A stretch of DNA of 64,000 bases from contig JAJPJV010000034.1 of assembly GCA_021324045.1 (NCBI GenBank), forward strand, positions 104,153 to 168,152. Direction: 5' to 3'. Under the pieces are notes generated by a model. The model searched no databases, was not told the DNA's origin, and was given only the letters and a program-made list of their open reading frames with translations. This DNA is from Actinomycetota bacterium (lineage in GTDB: Bacteria; Actinomycetota; Acidimicrobiia; Acidimicrobiales; RAAP-2). Positions 1 to 8,068 of this stretch are shown piece after piece; within the stretch, counting starts at the first letter, position 1, and each line of letters starts with the position of its first letter. The translations under genes and the position numbers were made by a program.

Positions 1-331
1 TCTTGAGCTCATGGTGCACCTTGGTCACCAGCGGGCACACGGCATCGATGACAAGGCCGGCGCGTCCGCGCGCCGCCTCGACGACATCCGGTGCCGTGCC
101 ATGCGCGCTGAGCATCAGGGGCGCGCCCTCGGGCACCTCGGAGACGTCGTCGACGAAGACCACTCCCTGTGCCCGGAACTGCTCGACGACTGCCTGGTTG
201 TGGACGATCTCGTGATAGCAGTACACGGGGCCGTCGAAGACCCGCACCATCCACGCCAACGCCTTGATGGCCTTTTCAACGCCCGCGCAGAAACCCCGTG
301 GTTCTGCAAGAAGGACGCGATCGACCGCCAC
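1..331 (-). CDS. ispH: 4-hydroxy-3-methylbut-2-enyl diphosphate reductase, partial
   Basis: This is the N-terminal part of IspH (LytB), the [4Fe-4S] enzyme of the last non-mevalonate isoprenoid step, which reduces HMBPP to IPP and DMAPP. The gene runs off the left edge of the window. In the minus frame I read LLAEPRGFCAGV (first cluster Cys at about residue 15), then YCYHEIVHN with the substrate-binding His, a VFVDDVSEVPEGA stretch, LSAHG, and DAVCPLVTKVH with the second cluster Cys. All are signature blocks of the family. I chose the GTG at 329-331 because it lies just before the conserved start. The frame stays open further upstream, but that extension is Pro/Gly-rich and unlike IspH. The start is uncertain and the family assignment is firm. 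Confidence 0.88.
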   Translation of the reverse strand, partial: MAVDRVLLAEPRGFCAGVEKAIKALAWMVRVFDGPVYCYHEIVHNQAVVEQFRAQGVVFVDDVSEVPEGAPLMLSAHGTAPDVVEAARGRAGLVIDAVCPLVTKVHHELK

Positions 332-433
332 GAACGCCAGGTTACCGGCCGGGCCGGGCGCTCCCGGGACGCCCCCGCCTGCGGGAGCTGGCCACGGCGA
401 AAGGCGCCGGAATGGCGCCGATAGCCTGGATCC

Positions 434-1840
434 ATGCCAGCGCCCCGAATCACGGCAATCGCGCCGTGCTCGCCGGCGCAGGCCGCAGGCCTGGCGGTGG
501 GGGACGAGATCATCTCGCTCAACGGACGCCAGCCCACCGACGTCATCGAATACCACCAGCTGGTCGACGCCGAGTTCCTCGAAATCCTGGTTCGCCGGGG
601 TGGCGCCGGCGTTCACCGGCGCGTCGAGGTTCACAAGGAGGCTGGGGCGCCGCTGGGCATCGAGGTCTCAGCCGCGGTGTTCGATCGAGTGCGGACTTGT
701 GACAACCATTGCGCCTTCTGCTTCATCTACCAGCTCCCCAAGGGAATGCGGCGAAGCCTCTACCTCAAAGACGATGACTACCGCCTGTCCTTTCTGTATG
801 GGAACTTCACGACGTTGACACGCTTCACCGAGCTCGACCTCGAACGGGTCCTCGAAGAGCGCCTCGGTCCGTTGTTCGTGTCCATCCACGCGACAGACCC
901 GTTGGTCCGTGCCGCCCTGCTTCGGAACCCGAAGGGAGCGACGAGCCTCCGGTGGCTGCGCGCCTTGCTCAACGGCGGCATCGAGGTCCACGGGCAAGTC
1001 GTCGTCTGTCCCGGGATCAACGATGGCCACGTCCTGGAAGACACGCTGTGCGGGGTGCTCGACGAGTACCCGAGGCTGGCTTCCCTCGGCGTCGTCCCGC
1101 TGGGCCTGAGCCGCTTCTCGACGGAGCCTGATCTGCGGCCCCATAGCCCCAAAGAGGCCGCAGCCGTGTGCCAGACGGTGAGCGAGTGGCAGGAGATCTA
1201 CCGCTCGGTCCTCGGCCGGCGGTTGGTCTTCGCCGCGGACGAGTACTACCTCCTCGCGGGGGAACCGTTCCCTCCCGCCGAGGCGTACGAAGGATTCCCC
1301 CAGCACGAGAATGGGATCGGCATGGTTCGCGCCTTCGAGGAGGCCTTCGACGGTGCGGCGTGCAGTCGTGAAGGTGGGGCCTCGGGCGTGCGCGCCGGGT
1401 TCTTTGCCTGGGTGGACGGTGCCCCGCCAGCCGGGTACCGTGCCCCTCGCAGCCACGTCGCCGCTCAGCGCCAAGCTCTTGGGCAAGATGCTCCGGTCGC
1501 GGTGGTCACCGGGCACTACGGGGCCCAGGTGCTCGAACCCTGCATCAGCCGGGCACGCGTCGAGGCCCGGCTCATTACCGTGGAGAACCGCTTCTTCGGC
1601 GGGAACATCGGGGTCGCCGGACTGCTCACCGGAACCGACGTGGCTTCGGTCCTCGAGAACGAACCGGCAGGCCACCGCTACCTGCTGCCCGACGCCTGCC
1701 TCTCGGGAGATCGCTTCCTCGACGGGGTGACCGTTGCGGACCTCCCCAGGGCAGTCGAGGTGGTCCCCTCCGACGGGCGCTCGTTTCGCCTCGCCCTGGA
1801 ACGTCCCGACCAGCTGACAGGTACCAACGCGGCACCATGA
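434..1840 (+). CDS. DUF512 protein with PDZ domain and radical-SAM-like Fe-S motif
   Basis: A 468-residue protein of the PDZ/DUF512 family, often labelled an FeS-containing oxidoreductase. The exact reaction is unknown. Residues 1-80 resemble a PDZ domain (PAQAAGLAVGDEIISLNG). A CxxxCxxC motif follows at Cys89, Cys93 and Cys96 (CDNHCAFCF), then YLKDDDYRLSFLYGNFTTLT, a hallmark of the family. The motif geometry fits a radical-SAM [4Fe-4S] cluster. The stop codon overlaps the start of der by 4 bases, so the two are translationally coupled. The pairing of DUF512 with der recurs in bacteria and suggests, without proving, a role near ribosome assembly or RNA modification. It is divergent from ispH. 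Confidence 0.88.
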   Translation: MPAPRITAIAPCSPAQAAGLAVGDEIISLNGRQPTDVIEYHQLVDAEFLEILVRRGGAGVHRRVEVHKEAGAPLGIEVSAAVFDRVRTCDNHCAFCFIYQLPKGMRRSLYLKDDDYRLSFLYGNFTTLTRFTELDLERVLEERLGPLFVSIHATDPLVRAALLRNPKGATSLRWLRALLNGGIEVHGQVVVCPGINDGHVLEDTLCGVLDEYPRLASLGVVPLGLSRFSTEPDLRPHSPKEAAAVCQTVSEWQEIYRSVLGRRLVFAADEYYLLAGEPFPPAEAYEGFPQHENGIGMVRAFEEAFDGAACSREGGASGVRAGFFAWVDGAPPAGYRAPRSHVAAQRQALGQDAPVAVVTGHYGAQVLEPCISRARVEARLITVENRFFGGNIGVAGLLTGTDVASVLENEPAGHRYLLPDACLSGDRFLDGVTVADLPRAVEVVPSDGRSFRLALERPDQLTGTNAAP

Positions 1841-3264
1841 GCCAGGCACCAATGCGATCCCCGGAGCTGCCCGTGGTTGCCATCGTTGGGCGCCCCAACG
1901 TGGGCAAGTCCACCCTGTTCAACCGGATCGCCGGTCGCCGGGTCGCAGTCGTCGAAGCGGAGCCTGGCGTGACCCGGGACCGGAACGCGATCGAGGCCGA
2001 GTGGCGTGGGGTTCGCTTCTCGATCGTCGACACGGGCGGATGGGAGGCACGCGGCGACGAGCTGACCGCCAAGGTGACCACCCAGGCGGAAGCAGCCATG
2101 CGGGAGGCTGCCGTCGTGCTCTTCGTCGTCGACGTGAACGTCGGCGTGACCGAGGACGATCTCGCAGTGGCCAAGGTCGTGCGCCGACTCGAGGTGCCGG
2201 TACTCCTCGTCGTCAACAAAGTGGATGACCAACGGCGCGAGCTGCACGCCTGGGAGTTCGCCTCGCTGGGGCTGGGCGACCCGATCACGGTGAGCGCGCT
2301 CCACGGGCGCCAGAGCGGTGATCTGCTCGATGCCGTCGTCGGCCTCTTGGACCACGAGCCACGAGGGGAGCCCCCACGCCAACCGCACCTGGCAATGCGC
2401 CACGCTGCGCAGCGCAACGGATCGGACTCCAACCTCGCTGACGGTAACGGGGGAACGCGTGAAGACCTGGGGGCACGAACGCCCCGGGTCGCCATCGTCG
2501 GGCGCCCCAATGCGGGCAAGTCCACGCTCTTCAACCGCTTGGTCGGTGAAGAACGCGCCATCGTTCATGACATCCCAGGAACGACCCGCGATGCCATCGA
2601 CACCGTGATCGAAACAGCGCTCGGGCCGCTGTGCGTCATCGATACCGCCGGCATGCGACGGCCCTCGAGAACCCAGCGAGGCACCGAGCACTACGCGGTC
2701 TTGCGAGCGCTGTCCTCGCTCGAGACCGCGGACGTGGCGCTGCTCGTCATCGACGCCACTGTCGGGGTCACCCACCAGGATCAGCGGCTCGCAGAACGCA
2801 TCGAAGCCGTGGGCTGCCCCGTCGTGGTGCTGCTCAACAAATGGGACCTGGTCAAGACGCAAGAGCGGGAACTGGTGCTCGAGGGAGTCGCGGACCGCCT
2901 CGCGTTCATCGGGCCGGCGCCAGTGCTCCGGATCTCTGCTCGAACCGGCCGTGGAGTGCAGCGAATCCTCCCCGCCCTTCAAGCCGCGATCGGTTCGTAC
3001 CGCAAGCGGATCCCGACCGGAGCACTCAACCGCGCCTTGCAGGACCTGCAAGCGGCGGTGCCGCCCAAAGGGGCACGGATTCGCTACGGCGTGCAGGGCG
3101 CGATCGAACCGCCAACCTTCACCTTGTTCGCCTCGGCGCGCCTCGCCGAGCACTACCTGCGCTACGTGGAACGGGGGCTGCGCGAGCGTTTCGGGATCGG
3201 ACCGACGCCGATCAAGCTGCGCGTCCGTGTGGAGGGTCGGACGAAGAGCGGGGTGAGGCGCTGA
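1837..3264 (+). CDS. der: Ribosome biogenesis GTPase Der (EngA)
   Basis: Der is a tandem-domain GTPase needed for assembly of the 50S ribosomal subunit. The 475-residue product has two complete G domains. In the first, G1 is GRPNVGKST at residues 18-26, followed by DTGGWE and NKVD. In the second, G1 is GRPNAGKST at about residue 222, followed by DTAGMRR and NKWD. The C-terminal KH-like domain (KGARIRYGVQ, YLRYVERGLRERFGI) is present. The linker between the G domains is somewhat long and hydrophilic. The ATG overlaps the upstream stop as ATGA, and the next small gene starts directly after the TGA, so the three form one unit. Confidence 0.96.
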   Translation: MSQAPMRSPELPVVAIVGRPNVGKSTLFNRIAGRRVAVVEAEPGVTRDRNAIEAEWRGVRFSIVDTGGWEARGDELTAKVTTQAEAAMREAAVVLFVVDVNVGVTEDDLAVAKVVRRLEVPVLLVVNKVDDQRRELHAWEFASLGLGDPITVSALHGRQSGDLLDAVVGLLDHEPRGEPPRQPHLAMRHAAQRNGSDSNLADGNGGTREDLGARTPRVAIVGRPNAGKSTLFNRLVGEERAIVHDIPGTTRDAIDTVIETALGPLCVIDTAGMRRPSRTQRGTEHYAVLRALSSLETADVALLVIDATVGVTHQDQRLAERIEAVGCPVVVLLNKWDLVKTQERELVLEGVADRLAFIGPAPVLRISARTGRGVQRILPALQAAIGSYRKRIPTGALNRALQDLQAAVPPKGARIRYGVQGAIEPPTFTLFASARLAEHYLRYVERGLRERFGIGPTPIKLRVRVEGRTKSGVRR

Positions 3265-3468
3265 ATGCCCTGGTGCGACCGGTGCGACCAAATCGTCGAA
3301 GACGAGGAACTGGCCGAGGACTGCCTCTGCCCGACCTGTGGCACGACCCTCGTCGAGCCGCAGCGGCGCCCGATCCCCTGGACCTTCCGGTTCATGCTGG
3401 TCGCCTTCGTCGGCTATCTCGGCTACCGCATCTACCAGGGCCTGACCTGGGTGGCGCACCATCTCTGA
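3265..3468 (+). CDS. Small zinc-ribbon membrane protein
   Basis: A 67-residue protein whose ATG follows the der stop with no gap. The N-terminus carries a Cys-pair zinc ribbon (WCDRC at Cys4 and Cys7; DCLCPTC at Cys20, Cys22 and Cys25). It is followed by a single hydrophobic segment at about residues 38-60 (FMLVAFVGYLGYRIYQGL) that should span the membrane. I know no function for it. Its position in the DUF512-der unit suggests co-expression with Der. The Cys spacing and tight coupling argue that it is a real gene and not a chance reading frame. Confidence 0.78.
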   Translation: MPWCDRCDQIVEDEELAEDCLCPTCGTTLVEPQRRPIPWTFRFMLVAFVGYLGYRIYQGLTWVAHHL

Positions 3469-3527
3469 GCCATTGGGTGCACTGCAGCATCGGCAGCTCC
3501 CTGTCGCGAGCGCACTGGAGGACCACG

Positions 3528-4673
3528 TTGAACACGATGACCACTGCAGATCCCCCAGACCTCTTGGTCATCGATGCCGACGGCCACACCTTCGAGCCGC
3601 GTGACCTGCTGGAGCGCTACCTCGACAAGAAGTATCGGGGCCGCATCGGGGAGCACGCGTCCGGACCCTTGATCGACGGTCGGCCGGCGATGCAGCACCC
3701 CCCAGGTGCCCTCGAGGCGCTCCGCTTCGATCCCCAAACCATCGGGCAACGCTTCGGTGACATCGCCGCCGACCACTTCAGCGCGCAGGCCGTGCGACGA
3801 GCGCTCGACGTCGAAGGCATCGACGTCTCCGTCCTCTACGGCCCGCTGTATGAGTGTTGGATCGAGGGGATGGATCCCGAACTTGCCTACGCCATCGCCC
3901 GCGCCTACAGCCGATGGCTGGTCGAATACATAGCGGACGCTGGCGGGCGGCTTCTCGGTGCTGCACCGATCCCGTTCTTCGACGTCGAGCTTGCGCTCCG
4001 AGCGATCGACTACGCCGTTCACGAGCTGGGCCTGCGTGCCTTTTGGACCCGACCGAACCCCGTAGGCGGGAGGATGCTGGGGGAGCAGGTCTTCGATCCG
4101 ATCTTCGATGCCATCGAAGGGTTGGACGCCCCGCTTTGCTTCCATGAGGGCTCCGGTTCGCTGATGCACAACATCGGGACCGATCGCTTCGGACACAGCA
4201 CGTGGTTCGAGCAGCACGCCTGCGTCCACCCGATGGAGCAGCAGATGCTCCTGGCGTCGCTCGTCGTGCAAGGGGTCTTCGAGCGCCATCCCCGGTTAAG
4301 GGTCGCGTTCTTGGAGTCCGGGGCCGCCTGGGCCCCTGCCTGGCTCCACCGCCTCGACGAGCATGCCGAGCTCGTCGCCTGGAAGGATGCCCCCTCCCTC
4401 ACCGCAACGCCTACCGAGTACTTCAAGCGCCAGTGTTTCATCTCCTGCGATCCGGGCGAGGAGCTCCTTTACCAGGTCGTCGACTTCCTCGGTGCCCAGA
4501 ACGTCGTCTTCGCGACGGATTTTCCTCACCCTGACGCCAAGTACCCCAATGCGCTCAAGTCGTTCCTCGAGCTGCCTCGCGTGGATGCAGCAACCAAACG
4601 AAAGATCCTCTGGGACAACGCCTTGCGCCTCTATGGCCTCGAGGGCACCAGCCTGCCGAGAGCATCCCGATGA
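3528..4673 (+). CDS. Amidohydrolase family protein (ACMSD-like TIM barrel)
   Basis: A metal-dependent hydrolase or decarboxylase of the amidohydrolase-2 superfamily, 381 residues. Visible motifs are DADGHTFEP near the N-terminus (metal-binding His), CFHEGSGS, WFEQHACVHPMEQQM, the long FLESGAAWAPAWLHRLDEH block and FATDFPHPDAKYP near the end (metal-binding Asp). These are typical of relatives of 2-amino-3-carboxymuconate-6-semialdehyde decarboxylase. The substrate is not evident. I chose the TTG at 3528 because a GGAGGA at 3517-3522 lies 5 bases before it; the in-frame ATG at 3537 would be 14 bases away. The stop codon lies inside a 16-bp tandem duplication. Confidence 0.85.
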   Translation: MNTMTTADPPDLLVIDADGHTFEPRDLLERYLDKKYRGRIGEHASGPLIDGRPAMQHPPGALEALRFDPQTIGQRFGDIAADHFSAQAVRRALDVEGIDVSVLYGPLYECWIEGMDPELAYAIARAYSRWLVEYIADAGGRLLGAAPIPFFDVELALRAIDYAVHELGLRAFWTRPNPVGGRMLGEQVFDPIFDAIEGLDAPLCFHEGSGSLMHNIGTDRFGHSTWFEQHACVHPMEQQMLLASLVVQGVFERHPRLRVAFLESGAAWAPAWLHRLDEHAELVAWKDAPSLTATPTEYFKRQCFISCDPGEELLYQVVDFLGAQNVVFATDFPHPDAKYPNALKSFLELPRVDAATKRKILWDNALRLYGLEGTSLPRASR

Positions 4674-4701
4674 GGTCTCAGTGATATGAGGTCTCAGTGA
4701 T
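4670..4701. repeat. Perfect 16-bp tandem duplication over a stop codon
   Basis: The 16-mer ATGAGGTCTCAGTGAT occurs twice back to back at 4670-4685 and 4686-4701. The first copy contains the amidohydrolase TGA at 4671-4673. It lies in the short convergent gap between the amidohydrolase and the lipoprotein gene. Confidence 0.95.
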
Positions 4702-4748
4702 GACGACGCACCTCGTGCCCAGGCGGACCTCGGGAATGCGAGCGTGGT

Positions 4749-5288
4749 TCAGGTGACCATGAACTGCGTCGTGATGGGTCGACCTGCCGGGCTGAGCACG
4801 TACCAATAACCACCAAGGTTGTCGAGCGCTTGTCCAAGGACCATCCCGGGCTTGGTATCAGATCGCCAGCGGTAGAGGGGATGGCCGTTGTAGGTGACCT
4901 GGCGCGCCCCGTCAGGTCGCACGATGGTGCTGACCAAGGATTGTCGAAGGCCCTTACCCACGCGCATCGGCGAGCCGTTGCTCAACAGCGGGGGCCAGTA
5001 GTAGACGCACGCTGCGGACACGCAGGCACTATGGGTCGGCGTGTCGATGGCGAACTCGTACAACGTATAACCCGAGCCCGTCGTGAGGATCCTCCCCACC
5101 GGGGAGGGTTCGGTGGCCAACAGGACCCCTGGGGTCGTCGTCGGCGTCGCCACGGGTCCGCTCACCGAGCCGGCATTCGAGCACCCCGCCGCGATGACGG
5201 CCACGGTCGCCAGTCCGGCAACGGCCGCGAACCATGAGGCACTGGTGCCCCGAAAGCGGCGTCGCAGTGAGGGAAGCAAGGACTGCAT
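4749..5288 (-). CDS. Secreted lipoprotein of the Lipoprotein_15 (COG4315-like) family
   Basis: An exported lipoprotein of about 179 residues. The N-terminus has a basic stretch (LRRRFRG), a hydrophobic core and a lipobox VIAAGC with the modified Cys at residue 36. The mature part has two related segments, TGSGYTLYEF and then GARQVTYNGHPLYRWRSD, the repeat type of the secreted-lipoprotein family of unknown function (PF03640-like). CVSAACVYYWPPLL lies between them. I chose the ATG at 5288 because GGGAGG precedes the ATGATG pair by 3 to 6 bases; a further ATG at 5306 is possible. It is convergent with the amidohydrolase and downstream of an MFS gene. Function unknown. Confidence 0.8.
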   Translation of the reverse strand: MQSLLPSLRRRFRGTSASWFAAVAGLATVAVIAAGCSNAGSVSGPVATPTTTPGVLLATEPSPVGRILTTGSGYTLYEFAIDTPTHSACVSAACVYYWPPLLSNGSPMRVGKGLRQSLVSTIVRPDGARQVTYNGHPLYRWRSDTKPGMVLGQALDNLGGYWYVLSPAGRPITTQFMVT

Positions 5289-5342
5289 CATGGTCCTCCC
5301 TAGCATGGCAGTACCGCTGCTGGGCGTCTCGGCGCCCCTCGG

Positions 5343-6755
5343 CTACGTCGCACCGGTGCCGACCCCCGGGATCTCATTCGCCTCCTCGACCCCGGAGACC
5401 CCTGACGGCACCGCCGTCGAAGACGGCACGGACCGGAACAGCGCGCCGTACGCCACGGCGTTGAGGGCCTGGAGGCCGGCCGCGAGGAGCATCGGTGCCG
5501 CCAGGCTCACCTCGTCGAAGAGGTAACCCGCCAACACCTGACTGCCAGCCTGGCTCCCCTGGGCCGGCAGGTTCGAGAGGGCAGCCAGTCCGGCACGCTC
5601 GGCTGGATCGGCGACTGCCTGGGTAAACGACTGGCGCAGCGGCAATCCGACACGCTGGACGAGCATCCGAACCAGGTAGATGCCGCCAGCGATCCAGAAT
5701 GCTGGCGCCAGGGCCAGTGGCACAAGGAGCGCAGCCTGGAGGAACCGGACGCCGACAATGGCACGCAGGGTTCCGAGTCTTCTCTCGATGTGCCCTGCGG
5801 ACAACGAGGAGATCAGGGTAGCAACGTTGACGACGGCGAAGAGCACGCCGATTTCACCAGGCGATGAGCCGTAGCGACGGTGGAACCAATAACTGACGAA
5901 GGGACCGAACATCCCGATCGCCAGCCCGTTGAGGCCGTTGGTGATCCAGAAGCGCCATAGCGCTCCCCATGACCGACGTGGCAGCACGAACCACACGCGT
6001 CTGTCCCCGCTGCGCGGCGGGCGAGCAGGCTCCGAGAGGCCCAGGGCGACGATGCCGGCCAGTGCCGCCAGGACGGCCGCTGCAAGGAACGCCGGCCGGT
6101 ACGCGAGCTCCGCGGCAAGCCCCGTCGCCCTCCCGGGCCTGGCCAGTCCTGCCAAGAGCCCACCTGCCAGTGCCCCCAGCGCCGAGACGAACGCCAGCCG
6201 CCCGAAGACATCGGTGCGCTGTCCCTCTGGCACGCTCTCGGCCACGAACGCGGCCTCCGCCGGCTGGTAGGGCCCGACGTTCCCGGCCCCGGCCCCGGCT
6301 CCTCGCCCGAAGCTCCCGAATGCCGCGAAGACGAAGAGGAGGGGCGCCGTCCGGTCGAGGGCGAAGACGCATGCGGAGATCGAGGCGAGGAGGGGGACCA
6401 CCACGAGGAAGACCTTGCGCCCGAGCGCATCGGAGACAACGCCGATCGCGCTCGACATCACTGCCGACGCCAACGCGACGCACAGGAACAGCATCCCGAT
6501 GCGCAGGCCTGAGAAACCCTCTGCCGACAAGTACAGCGCGGTGATCACGCCGGCGACGCTGCGGGCTGCACTCATGGACGCTCGTGCCCCGAGCACGATC
6601 GCCAGGTTGCGCTCCATCCACGGCGGCCGGACAGCCTCGGCGAATGCGCGTGGCTTGGCAGTCATCGATCGGTCAGGGATCGACGACTGCATCGCCCCAA
6701 GGGGATCGCGCACGACCCGCGCGACTGCAAGCAGGTCGCAGACGCCGGTCGCCAC
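5343..6755 (-). CDS. Major facilitator superfamily transporter
   Basis: A 12-helix-type MFS permease. The longest reading frame gives 470 residues starting at a GTG. In-frame ATGs at 6692 and 6664 are realistic alternatives, because the first clear helix begins around ERNLAIVLGARASM. Features include GLRIGMLFLC, the loop motif DALGRKVFLV between helices 2 and 3 (MFS motif A), and repeated Ala/Leu/Gly-rich hydrophobic segments through to the C-terminus. The long first-half loop RPGRATGLAAELAYRP is characteristic of drug-efflux-like members. The substrate cannot be inferred. It has no close operon partner and is followed by the lipoprotein gene on the same strand. Confidence 0.82.
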   Translation of the reverse strand: MATGVCDLLAVARVVRDPLGAMQSSIPDRSMTAKPRAFAEAVRPPWMERNLAIVLGARASMSAARSVAGVITALYLSAEGFSGLRIGMLFLCVALASAVMSSAIGVVSDALGRKVFLVVVPLLASISACVFALDRTAPLLFVFAAFGSFGRGAGAGAGNVGPYQPAEAAFVAESVPEGQRTDVFGRLAFVSALGALAGGLLAGLARPGRATGLAAELAYRPAFLAAAVLAALAGIVALGLSEPARPPRSGDRRVWFVLPRRSWGALWRFWITNGLNGLAIGMFGPFVSYWFHRRYGSSPGEIGVLFAVVNVATLISSLSAGHIERRLGTLRAIVGVRFLQAALLVPLALAPAFWIAGGIYLVRMLVQRVGLPLRQSFTQAVADPAERAGLAALSNLPAQGSQAGSQVLAGYLFDEVSLAAPMLLAAGLQALNAVAYGALFRSVPSSTAVPSGVSGVEEANEIPGVGTGAT

Positions 6756-6891
6756 GAACGGATCACCAGTTCGTCACAGTAGTGTCACCGATGAGCGTCT
6801 CCCGAGAACATGCGTACATCTACGAATGCTTCCGGCCGACGGCGATCCTTCGAGCATCGATTCCGGGCACGAATGCGGATCCGTAGCTGTG

Positions 6892-6926
6892 CACCCGCTC
6901 GTGCACCCTCCGTGCACGAGCGGGTG
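6892..6926. repeat. Perfect 15-bp inverted repeat (hairpin) with a 5-base loop
   Basis: The arm CACCCGCTCGTGCAC at 6892-6906 is followed by CCTCC and then the exact reverse complement at 6912-6926. Each arm contains the palindrome GTGCAC. No T-run follows on either side, so a classical intrinsic terminator is not obvious. It sits between the 5' end of the MFS gene and tRNA-Pro and could be a regulator site, an unusual terminator or a small repeat element. Confidence 0.9.
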
Positions 6927-7051
6927 TCGCCAGGACGCTGCCGGTAGCCACTCGCTCAGCAATCGTGGTGCGAGGGTCGTGACCGATGTCACCCGGCCCG
7001 CAGTAGGGTAGGCGAGTTCGACATCTCCGCGCGGAGCCGCAGAGGCGAACA

Positions 7052-7129
7052 CGGGCTGTGGCGCAGCTTGGTTAGCGCGCTTGACTGGGGGTCAAGAGGT
7101 CGCCGGTTCAAATCCGGCCAGCCCGACCA
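7052..7129 (+). tRNA. tRNA-Pro (anticodon GGG), CCA encoded
   Basis: A complete cloverleaf can be folded by eye. The acceptor arm CGGGCTG pairs with CAGCCCG, followed by discriminator A and a genomically encoded CCA at 7127-7129. The D arm contains GTTAGCGC. The anticodon stem is CTTGA/TCAAG around the loop CTGGGGG, giving anticodon GGG (proline codons CCC/CCU). The T arm is CCGG with loop TTCAAAT. The gene stands alone between the MFS and TetR genes. Confidence 0.97.
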
Positions 7130-7154
7130 CAGCCTGGTGCAGGCCCACCAAGCC

Positions 7155-7832
7155 TCAGGGGCTGATCGCCGACGCGGTCCGACGCCAGGGGATCCCCTCG
7201 GCACCGTAGGGCGTCAGCGGTTCCTGGAGGGATGGGCTCAGGTCACGAACACTGGAATGGATGCACGTTGCCACGACCTCGTCAAAGCATTCGACGAGTG
7301 ACGGTCTGCCTTCGACCAGATAGACATGGGCTGCAGCCACGAACCAACCCATCGCCATCAGGGTCAGCGCCCGAATTTCGAGCGTTGAGTGCTCGTCGCC
7401 TCGACGATTCTCAAGCGTAGAGACGATGCCCTTGGTGAACTCTCGGATTCCCACCGAGAGTTGCTCTGCAGCGAAGCGCGGTTGCGTCGCGAGCACTGCA
7501 CGAATCTGAGCGAGCAGACGCCGGTCGTAACCTTCCACGCACAGCTCCCTCAAGACGGCGTGCAAGCTCACGAGAGCCGGCTCGGATTCTGGCCGCTCCC
7601 GAAGGAGGCGGAGGGCCACCTCGCGACGGACGACGAGATGGTCGAAGAGCATGGCCTCCTTGGAGGCAAAGTGCCGAAAGACCGTCCGTCGGCCGACATG
7701 TGCCGCCGCGGCAATCTGGTCGATCGTCGTCTCTGCGTAACCCTGGCGGACGAAGAGATCCAGCGCTACTTCGGCAATCCGAGCACGCGTCTCATTGGCC
7801 CTTCGATCCCGATCACGGGTCTCCGCCACCAT
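7155..7832 (-). CDS. TetR/AcrR family transcriptional regulator
   Basis: A 225-residue one-component repressor-type regulator. The N-terminal helix-turn-helix is clear (IAEVALDLFVRQGYAETTIDQIAAAAHVGRRTVFRHFASKEAML, about residues 18-62), with the usual TVFRHF recognition helix. The C-terminal ligand-binding half is divergent, as normal for the family. It is divergent from the cytochrome P450 gene across about 236 bases, the usual geometry for a TetR protein controlling its neighbour. I infer that it regulates the P450 and possibly the acyl-CoA dehydrogenase group. The start is the ATG at 7830-7832. Confidence 0.9.
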   Translation of the reverse strand: MVAETRDRDRRANETRARIAEVALDLFVRQGYAETTIDQIAAAAHVGRRTVFRHFASKEAMLFDHLVVRREVALRLLRERPESEPALVSLHAVLRELCVEGYDRRLLAQIRAVLATQPRFAAEQLSVGIREFTKGIVSTLENRRGDEHSTLEIRALTLMAMGWFVAAAHVYLVEGRPSLVECFDEVVATCIHSSVRDLSPSLQEPLTPYGAEGIPWRRTASAISP

Positions 7833-8068
7833 CGGGATGGTACCTCGGGAGTTTCGCCAGCCTGATCACCAGGAGGACTCGGCCAGGGCAACGTCCGCAG
7901 ACTCCCGCTGCCCACCGACGGCCAGAGCAAATCGGCAGCTTGACCCAACCGGCTCCGACAAACGTTCGCTTGATGGCGTATACTCGGCCGTTACACCCCC
8001 CGCTGTCGACGGAGCAGCGTCGGTGACTGGGCCGACGATGCTGTCGAGCGCAACCTGGAGGTATGCCC
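7833..8068. promoter_or_regulatory. Divergent tetR-P450 intergenic region, candidate promoter
   Basis: The region should hold both promoters and a TetR operator. On the plus strand a TATACT hexamer at 7979-7984 resembles a -10 element, with only a weak -35 match 18 bases upstream (CCGACA, 7955-7960). An AACGTT palindrome at 7961-7966 lies between them. No long, convincing palindromic operator is visible, so this is a position-based suggestion. Confidence 0.35.

Noticed and set aside
1678..3462. 594-codon minus-strand frame across der
   Set aside because: It mirrors der in another frame; its protein has no domain and is an Arg/Asp/His-rich shadow.
2631..3527. In-frame extension of the amidohydrolase upstream of 3528
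   Set aside because: It overlaps der and the zinc-ribbon gene and has no homology-like content; TTG 3528 has a good ribosome binding site.
7155..7865. Plus-strand frame 7389-7865 opposite tetR
   Set aside because: No domain; the TetR frame has a full helix-turn-helix.
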